The translations under genes were made by a program, and so were the position numbers. Positions 15,951 to 19,968 of a stretch of DNA of 19,968 nucleotides are shown here, one piece after another (the first letter of the stretch is position 1; every line of letters starts with the position of its first letter). Source of the DNA: Cellvibrionales bacterium UBA5860 (GTDB lineage: Bacteria > Pseudomonadota > Gammaproteobacteria > Pseudomonadales > Porticoccaceae); contig DJFY01000028.1 in the NCBI GenBank assembly GCA_002431545.1, positions 453-20,420 of the forward strand, read 5' to 3'. The notes beneath the pieces are model-generated. The model saw nothing but the letters and a program-made list of their open reading frames with translations. It was not told where the DNA came from and ran no database searches.

Positions 15951-17066
15951 TCAACGGTCGTCGATGGCTCTCGCCTCGTAGTGGCGCGTCTCGCCAATAG
16001 CAAAAGCAGAAAATTCCGCCTCGCTTATATTGGCCTGCGCTCGGGCTTTTTCGAGCTCCTGCACAGGAGTAACAACGCCTTCGGCGGATAATACGAACGT
16101 ACCCCAGTGAATGGCCATGGACGCGGTGGCGTTGACGTCGCGATGGATCTGTAACGCTTCTGCGGGATTAACATGTACCGGTCCCATCATATCGCGCGGC
16201 TTGTAGGCGCCGATGGGGATAATACCCAGGTCGATTGTGCCCAGGCGTTCGCCGATTTCCCGAAACTGAACACCGTTGTAGCCGGTATCTCCGGCAAACC
16301 AGGCGCGAAAATCGGGCCAGGCAATACTCCAGGCCGCCCATAGTGTTTTGTTGCGGTTAGTCAGTCCGCGCCCCGAAAAATGCTGAGACGGCGTCGCTGT
16401 AATCAACAATTGCTTGTCCCCTACTTCCAGGACGTATTCGTCCCACCAGTCCATCTCGATCACTCGTGAGGGGGCGATACCTTTTTTCGTGAACCATGCC
16501 TTTAAGCCCAGCGGCACAAAATACACCGGGGTATTACCAAGGCCGCGAATGGAGGATGTATCGAGATGATCGTAGTGGTCGTGGGAGATCACCACTGCGT
16601 GGATAGGAGGTAAGTCATCCAGCGCTAGAGCCGCCTGCGTCACCCGTTTTGGGCCGACAAAGGAAAAGGGCGAAGCGCGCTTGCTGAACATGGGATCCGT
16701 CAGCACGTTGATGCCCTGGTGCTGTATCAACACAGTGGAATGACCTATCCAGGTGACCGTCGCGTTATCGCTAACGTCGCCTGCCGGCTGGGGTTGTGTG
16801 CTTGGCACGTGATCCCGAGTCGGGTCGTACTTTTGCCATTCATCGCTGAACAGCCAGGACCATAGCGCGCGCACGAAGCGGCGTTCCCCCTTTTGTTCAT
16901 AGGGGTTAACAAACTCGCCGTCGCCATGATGTGCCGGGATTATTTGCGCGATACCCAAGGTGCCGATAAACAGCGTGAACAGGGCGGCGAAAACAGCCGT
17001 GAGAAAGAAACGGGGCCGCGAAATTGTGCTGCGCATAGCGCGCCGGGATTTATGGTTCCACCTCAT
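15951..17066 (-). CDS. NAPE-PLD-like metallo-beta-lactamase-fold hydrolase, membrane-anchored
   Basis: A 371-residue MBL-fold metallohydrolase. The metal-binding motif SHDHYDHLD has its HxHxDH at 162-167. Further ligand candidates are His229 (TPSQHF), Asp260 (FAGDTGYN) and His320 (AIHWGTF), and GPVHVNPAEAL (296-306) is typical of NAPE-PLD/RomA-like proteins. Members of that group hydrolyse phosphodiesters of N-acyl-phosphatidylethanolamine or related lipids; the substrate here is not shown. Residues about 18-45 are one hydrophobic segment (signal anchor or signal peptide), so the catalytic domain is probably periplasmic. The frame runs back to a TTG at 17189, but that extension is low-hydrophobic and unlikely. 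ATG 17066 or ATG 17036 is the likely start, and neither has a good ribosome site. Confidence 0.88.
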   Translation of the reverse strand: MRWNHKSRRAMRSTISRPRFFLTAVFAALFTLFIGTLGIAQIIPAHHGDGEFVNPYEQKGERRFVRALWSWLFSDEWQKYDPTRDHVPSTQPQPAGDVSDNATVTWIGHSTVLIQHQGINVLTDPMFSKRASPFSFVGPKRVTQAALALDDLPPIHAVVISHDHYDHLDTSSIRGLGNTPVYFVPLGLKAWFTKKGIAPSRVIEMDWWDEYVLEVGDKQLLITATPSQHFSGRGLTNRNKTLWAAWSIAWPDFRAWFAGDTGYNGVQFREIGERLGTIDLGIIPIGAYKPRDMMGPVHVNPAEALQIHRDVNATASMAIHWGTFVLSAEGVVTPVQELEKARAQANISEAEFSAFAIGETRHYEARAIDDR

Positions 17067-17096
17067 GCGGGATAGTATGTAATCAGGCAAAGTAAA

Positions 17097-17222
17097 ATGA
17101 AACAGGAATACGCACACTGGTTCAGTGAGACTGGCCCGGCGTGGACGAGTACATATGCCGCATGGAAGGCGGAAGTGGACTTGCCGCAACAGCCATTGCT
17201 CGCAAAGACGAAGGTGCCGTAG
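17097..17222 (+). CDS. Small ORF of 41 residues, unrecognised
   Basis: ATG to TAG, beginning MKQEYAHWFSETGPAWTS and rich in Trp and Ala. AGG lies about 9 nt before the ATG. It is divergent from the MBL-fold gene and lies at the edge of the accessory patch. I recognise no family. It may be a true small protein, a truncated gene start, or chance. Confidence 0.25.
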   Translation: MKQEYAHWFSETGPAWTSTYAAWKAEVDLPQQPLLAKTKVP

Positions 17223-17255
17223 TGATGATAGGGATAGAAACGTACCAGACGATTG

Positions 17256-17381
17256 ATGAAGGCCGCTTATCTACCTCGTGGCCCGAAAAACACAAGGCGC
17301 CTGATTGAGGCTATCGCAGAATTGGAAAATGGAAAGGAACGACCGCAGGAACTCTCCGGCGAAAAACACTACATTTGTTAG
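17256..17381 (+). CDS. Small ORF of 41 residues ending in an attC-like core
   Basis: ATG to TAG, with RRLIEAIAELENGKERPQEL in its middle, which looks like a genuine amphipathic helix. The stop codon is formed by the GTTAG of the core site at 17377-17385, suggesting a gene cut by cassette insertion. No ribosome site is visible. It carries CGAAAAACAC twice (17284-17293 and 17361-17370). The family is unknown. Confidence 0.25.
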   Translation: MKAAYLPRGPKNTRRLIEAIAELENGKERPQELSGEKHYIC

Positions 17382-17385
17382 GAGC
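17377..17385 (-). repeat. Orphan integron-type core site
   Basis: GTTAGGAGC on the plus strand is the exact reverse complement of GCTCCTAAC at 17834-17842, on the other side of the HEPN-like gene. It is preceded by ATTT, as is the full attC core at 17916. On the minus strand it lies 10 nt after the gene's stop, where an attC R'' core belongs. I cannot find its partner core or L boxes further left, so this attC seems incomplete. Confidence 0.5.
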
Positions 17386-17395
17386 TAGAGATGCC

Positions 17396-17869
17396 CTAAA
17401 CATTTCGAGCTCTCGCAATTTTGAATACCGCATTAGACATGGCTCTTGAGAAGTAAACTATGTCTGAACCGTAGCTCTTCGGAGTCTGTGGTTCGTGTGG
17501 GTATCTGAGTTCTATGAAAGACTTCGAAAACTTATTAAGACCTTCATTAAAACCCAACTCGTCAACTTCTTCATCAACGTAACGTTCTAGATCAAGCTGA
17601 TCTATAGGTTCCAATTTATCGAATAAATCGACTAACGAATGACCGAATTCGGTAGTAGCAATCCATGGGGCCAATCTCACAGATAAAAATGATTTAAGCA
17701 GCAACTCATTTGCAAGAGCAGACAAAACTACTGCAGAATGAAGTCGGTTTTGATCGAGAAGAAGCTCTGCTGATTGAACATACTGGTCAGCTGAATTCCA
17801 TACGGCTATGTTTGGGTTCTGTTGAATTAATTGGCTCCTAACGCCTGAGCTGAGCGGTCGCACGGCCAC
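17396..17869 (-). CDS. HEPN-like helical protein in a putative integron cassette
   Basis: A 157-residue, largely helical protein. The segment SADQYVQSAELLLDQNRLHS followed by AVVLSALANELLLKSFL, then GHSLVDLFDKL, and ELRYPHEP near residue 120, follow the layout of HEPN-type domains found in toxin-antitoxin and defence proteins. No clear Rx4-6H nuclease motif is seen, so RNase activity is doubtful. It is clearly more AT-rich than its neighbours, suggesting acquisition. The start is odd: there is no ATG, GTG or TTG after the core site at 17834-17842, so the frame opens at GTG 17869 or 17863 inside the attC site; a non-standard start such as ATT just after the core is possible. The gene's stop lies 10 nt before the left core site. 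Confidence 0.6.
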   Translation of the reverse strand: MAVRPLSSGVRSQLIQQNPNIAVWNSADQYVQSAELLLDQNRLHSAVVLSALANELLLKSFLSVRLAPWIATTEFGHSLVDLFDKLEPIDQLDLERYVDEEVDELGFNEGLNKFSKSFIELRYPHEPQTPKSYGSDIVYFSRAMSNAVFKIARARNV

Positions 17870-17922
17870 GTTCCGCCCTAGGTGCTTTATCCGTCACTGT
17901 CCGCTCCAGAGATTTGTTAGGC
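17834..17922 (-). repeat. Integron attC recombination site (89 bp)
   Basis: Read on the minus strand: R'' GCCTAAC (17922-17916), 7-nt spacer, L'' TGGAGCGG (17908-17901), 43-nt variable part, L' CCGCTCA (17857-17851), 8-nt spacer and R' GTTAGGAGC (17842-17834). The L boxes pair with one extra G in L'', the asymmetry that orients attC sites. Orientation agrees with the minus-strand genes on both sides. No integrase gene is in the window. Confidence 0.68.
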
Positions 17923-18014
17923 GGCGTTAAACCGGCTAGATTCTGCGAACGTCCCCACATCTTCGTCGGGACGCTGGCTGGGGCCGCACGATGGGGTGGC
18001 GAATCGCCGATCGT

Positions 18015-18377
18015 TCAAGTCTGCGTAATGGTTTTCGCGGCCGTGAAGTGGGCGTATAGCGACAAGATGCCGCCCGCGATGAGCGGCAGTAGGAATACGA
18101 TCGCCTGACTCGCGAGTAGCAGAGGCAGGATTCCCGCGGCGAGCATCAGCACGCCGCCAGCCAAGAATTTACGTTTGAACGACAGGATGCCGCCGACGAT
18201 CCCGGCGATCAGGCTCCCGATCATCAACAAGGCAGCGGTACCCATGCTCTGAAGTTCCTGCCCACCCATCGCGCGCTGCAGCTCGGTCAGCTGCCCGAAG
18301 TCGTTTAACCACTTCATGCCGAGGCCCCCGGCCAGAAGCGCCCCGACGATACCAAGAATCAAGGTTGCTGTTTTCAT
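18015..18377 (-). CDS. Small multi-pass membrane protein
   Basis: A 120-residue protein with about four hydrophobic segments: 4-22, 46-66 (GTAALLMIGSLIAGIVGGIL), 70-89 (KFLAGGVLMLAAGILPLLLA) and 91-108. A short polar loop with Lys/Arg (SFKRK) lies between the second and third. Glycine- and alanine-rich helices resemble small DUF4064-type inner-membrane proteins, but I cannot name a family firmly. ATG 18377 has AAGGA about 12 nt upstream. It is GC-rich, unlike the HEPN-like gene that follows. Its stop is 92 bp before the attC R'' core, somewhat far for a cassette gene, so membership in the cassette array is uncertain. No function is inferred. Confidence 0.72.
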   Translation of the reverse strand: MKTATLILGIVGALLAGGLGMKWLNDFGQLTELQRAMGGQELQSMGTAALLMIGSLIAGIVGGILSFKRKFLAGGVLMLAAGILPLLLASQAIVFLLPLIAGGILSLYAHFTAAKTITQT

Positions 18378-18494
18378 CTCGTGTTTTCCTTAACTGTCGT
18401 AAGACCAGACCCTGGTGCATCGCGATCGATTTGGTCTCGGTTGATGTTGGTAACCGCGATGTTCGCTGAATTTAAGCGACCATGCTCCCGAAAG

Positions 18495-18578
18495 TCAACG
18501 TGAAGTGTCCGATAGGTCGACCTCAGCTTCCTGCAAGATCCGAATAATCTGTTCCTCGGTAAATCGTTTGCGCTTCAT
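18495..18578 (-). pseudogene. 5' remnant of an IS3-family transposase orfA
   Basis: ATG 18578 with AAAGGAGG upstream opens MKRKRFTEEQIIRILQEAE, the standard start of IS3-family OrfA proteins. The similarity stops after about 20 residues and the frame ends at TGA 18495, so the rest of orfA and all of orfB are missing. It probably marks a deletion junction next to the cassette-like patch. Confidence 0.8.
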
Positions 18579-18648
18579 CGGGTCCGCCTCCTTTGGAAAA
18601 CCCTAACACGGCAACTGGACCAATTATGAGGGGTGAGCTAATGGGACA
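18506..18648 (-). mobile_element. Possible deletion derivative of an IS3-type element
   Basis: The minus strand from 18648 inward begins TGTCCCATTAGCTCACC, and the plus strand from 18506 inward begins TGTCCGATAGGTCGACC (11 of 17 identical). These could be terminal inverted repeats around a 143-bp remnant that keeps the orfA start. No target-site duplication is visible, so the borders are tentative. Confidence 0.3.
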
Positions 18649-18650
18649 TT

Positions 18651-18685
18651 AAAAATCCCCGCGACCCAAACATCGAGCCGCGGGG
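18651..18685 (-). terminator. Intrinsic terminator of the ABC ATPase gene
   Basis: On the minus strand CCCCGCG (18685-18679) pairs with CGCGGGG (18663-18657) across a 15-nt loop, followed by ATTTTT (18656-18651). It lies 34 bp after the stop codon. The IS-like remnant begins 2 bp further on. Confidence 0.85.
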
Positions 18686-18718
18686 TGGAGGGAGAAACTG
18701 ATTCCGTTTTTTTCGTGT

Positions 18719-19968
18719 TTAGTGCTGGTCGCACTCTGCGAGGAAGGAGATTAGGCTTTCCCGGTAGGCGTAATAATCCGGGTGCTCCAGGAGGGCCTTT
18801 CGGGTGCGGGGCCGGGGCAGGTCAACGTCGATGATCTTGCCGACCTTGGCCTGGGGACCGTTGGTCATCATCACCACGCGGTCGGCAAGTAGAATGGCCT
18901 CGTCGACGTCATGGGTGACCATGATGGCGGTGAGTTTGGTGCGTTCCCACACTTCCATCAGTACTTCCTGTAACTCCCAGCGGGTCAGGGAGTCAAGCAT
19001 GCCAAAGGGCTCGTCGAGCAGCAGTAGTTTTGGCGACAGGGCAAAGGCCCGGGCAATGCCGACCCGCTGGCGCATGCCATTGGACATGTCGGCGGCCTTT
19101 TTATGCAGGGCATCGCCGAGGCCGACACGGGTTAAATAGTATTCAACGATGTCGTCACGTTCGGTTTGCTGGGCGTGGGGGTAGACGCTCTCCACTCCGA
19201 GGGAGACGTTTTCAAAAGCGGTAAGCCAGGGGAACAGGCTCGGTGCCTGGAAGACCACGGCCCGATCCGGCCCCGCGCTATCCACTTCCTTGCCATCGAG
19301 AATAATGCCGCCGTTGCTGATTTCGTTGAGTCCGGCGCACATCGAGAGCACTGTGGATTTGCCGCAACCGGAGTGGCCGATCAGGGAGATGAACTCGCCC
19401 TTTTGCATTTTCAGGTTAAAGTCTTCGACCACCGCCACGGGACCTTTTGGTGTGGGGTAGACTTTGTCGAGTTGCGTGAACTCCAGATAGCGTTCGCGGC
19501 CGATATCGTCGGTACTGGGCTTCAGTGCCGTGGTGTCATTTTTCCAGTCGGTGCTGGTATTGGGTCGTACGGGGGGCAGCGTGATAGCGGTTTCGCCGCT
19601 GCTGGCCTCGATACCGATATCCATCAGGTACTGGGTGATTTGCGCGCGCAGGGTTTTAAAGCGCTCGTCGTGGTTCATCATGGTGCGGTCGCGCGGCCGG
19701 GGTAAGTCGACGACAAATTCCGGCCCAAAGGTGGCGCCGGGGCCGGGCTTGAGCGGAATCACCCGGTCCGCCATCAGCAGGCCTTCATCCACGTCGTTGG
19801 TAATCAGGATCACGGTTTTTTTGTCCTGTTCCCAGATGCGCAGGATTTCTTCCTGAAGGTTGGCGCGCGTCAGGGCGTCCAGGGCGCTAAGGGGTTCGTC
19901 CAATAACAAAATATCCGGGCTGGCGGCGAGGGCGCGAGCTACTGCGACCCGCTGGCGCATGCCGCCGG
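18719..19968 (-). CDS. Tandem ABC transporter ATPase (nitrate/taurine-type uptake), 5' end outside window
   Basis: The frame is open at the right edge, so the N-terminus is missing. The visible part holds the second half of a first ATPase domain: signature GGMRQRVAVARA at the very edge, Walker B DILLLDEP and D-loop SALD. After a linker of about 80 residues comes a complete second domain: Walker A GHSGCGKST (195-203 counted from Met 19960), Q-loop VVFQAPSLFPWLTA, signature SNGMRQRV, Walker B KLLLLDEP and H-loop VTHDVDEA. The PDRAVVFQ...PWLTA pattern is typical of the NrtD/SsuB/TauB group that powers nitrate, sulfonate or similar uptake. In the first domain the switch histidine is Asn (ITNDVDEG). 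Two domains in one chain imply a self-contained ATPase pair. Its permease and binding protein would lie outside the window. Confidence 0.92.
   Translation of the reverse strand, partial: GGMRQRVAVARALAASPDILLLDEPLSALDALTRANLQEEILRIWEQDKKTVILITNDVDEGLLMADRVIPLKPGPGATFGPEFVVDLPRPRDRTMMNHDERFKTLRAQITQYLMDIGIEASSGETAITLPPVRPNTSTDWKNDTTALKPSTDDIGRERYLEFTQLDKVYPTPKGPVAVVEDFNLKMQKGEFISLIGHSGCGKSTVLSMCAGLNEISNGGIILDGKEVDSAGPDRAVVFQAPSLFPWLTAFENVSLGVESVYPHAQQTERDDIVEYYLTRVGLGDALHKKAADMSNGMRQRVGIARAFALSPKLLLLDEPFGMLDSLTRWELQEVLMEVWERTKLTAIMVTHDVDEAILLADRVVMMTNGPQAKVGKIIDVDLPRPRTRKALLEHPDYYAYRESLISFLAECDQH

Noticed and set aside
18600..18612. GTTAGGG (minus strand) as another integron core
   Set aside because: It lies in the leader of the IS3 orfA remnant, does not match the R'' core GCCTAAC fully and has no L boxes.
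19166..19705. 179-codon plus-strand frame
   Set aside because: It is antisense to clear Walker A, linker and Q-loop motifs of the ABC ATPase gene.
1..19968. CRISPR array, rRNA or complete tRNA genes
   Set aside because: No regularly spaced repeats, rRNA-like sequence or complete tRNA fold was seen on either strand.

Overview
The window looks like chromosomal DNA of a marine-type gammaproteobacterium. The isocitrate lyase is the long (about 530-residue) Pseudomonas-like form, the small heat-shock protein is IbpA-like, and there are a RpoE/ChrR-type ECF sigma pair, a MocR regulator and a fused PhaC-like/AMP-binding protein. A member of Cellvibrionales (Halieaceae/Spongiibacteraceae) is my best guess, but that is inference from gene content only.

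Region 1-6634 (all minus strand) holds four co-directional ester/lipid-type genes: a TTG-started alpha/beta hydrolase, a PAPS-dependent sulfotransferase, an ABHD18-like alpha/beta hydrolase, and a very large protein (at least 1,091 residues, running off the left edge). The last joins a PhaC-like hydrolase with a serine nucleophile to an AMP-binding domain whose A3, A5 and A10 motifs are all degenerate, followed by a Lys/Ala/Pro-rich tail.

Region 6892-9952 contains an ECF sigma factor and its ChrR-like zinc/cupin anti-sigma factor (2-bp gap), a beta-barrel outer-membrane protein upstream in the same direction, and a DUF445 membrane protein on the other strand. A TGATCC-N18-TAAAAG site upstream of the barrel gene looks like a target of this sigma factor.

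Region 10058-13069 is a divergent regulatory unit. A MocR-type regulator faces an exported DJ-1/PfpI-like protein and a nitroreductase. The shared intergenic region carries a 29-bp perfect palindrome (13-bp arms, 3-nt centre) over the likely promoters.

Region 13430-15820 holds isocitrate lyase (aceA) with a strong terminator, then an ibpA-like small heat-shock gene with a near-consensus sigma-32 promoter, a possible RNA-thermometer leader and a perfect terminator.

Region 15951-18685 starts with a membrane-anchored NAPE-PLD-like metallo-beta-lactamase-fold protein. An accessory patch follows: two doubtful small ORFs, an AT-rich HEPN-like gene that looks like an integron cassette (matching core sites on both sides, one full attC site of 89 bp), a small multi-pass membrane protein, and the start of an IS3-type transposase gene. 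No integron integrase is in view.

Region 18686-19968 is the C-terminal part of a tandem ABC ATPase of the nitrate/taurine-like uptake family. It runs off the right edge and ends at a clear terminator.
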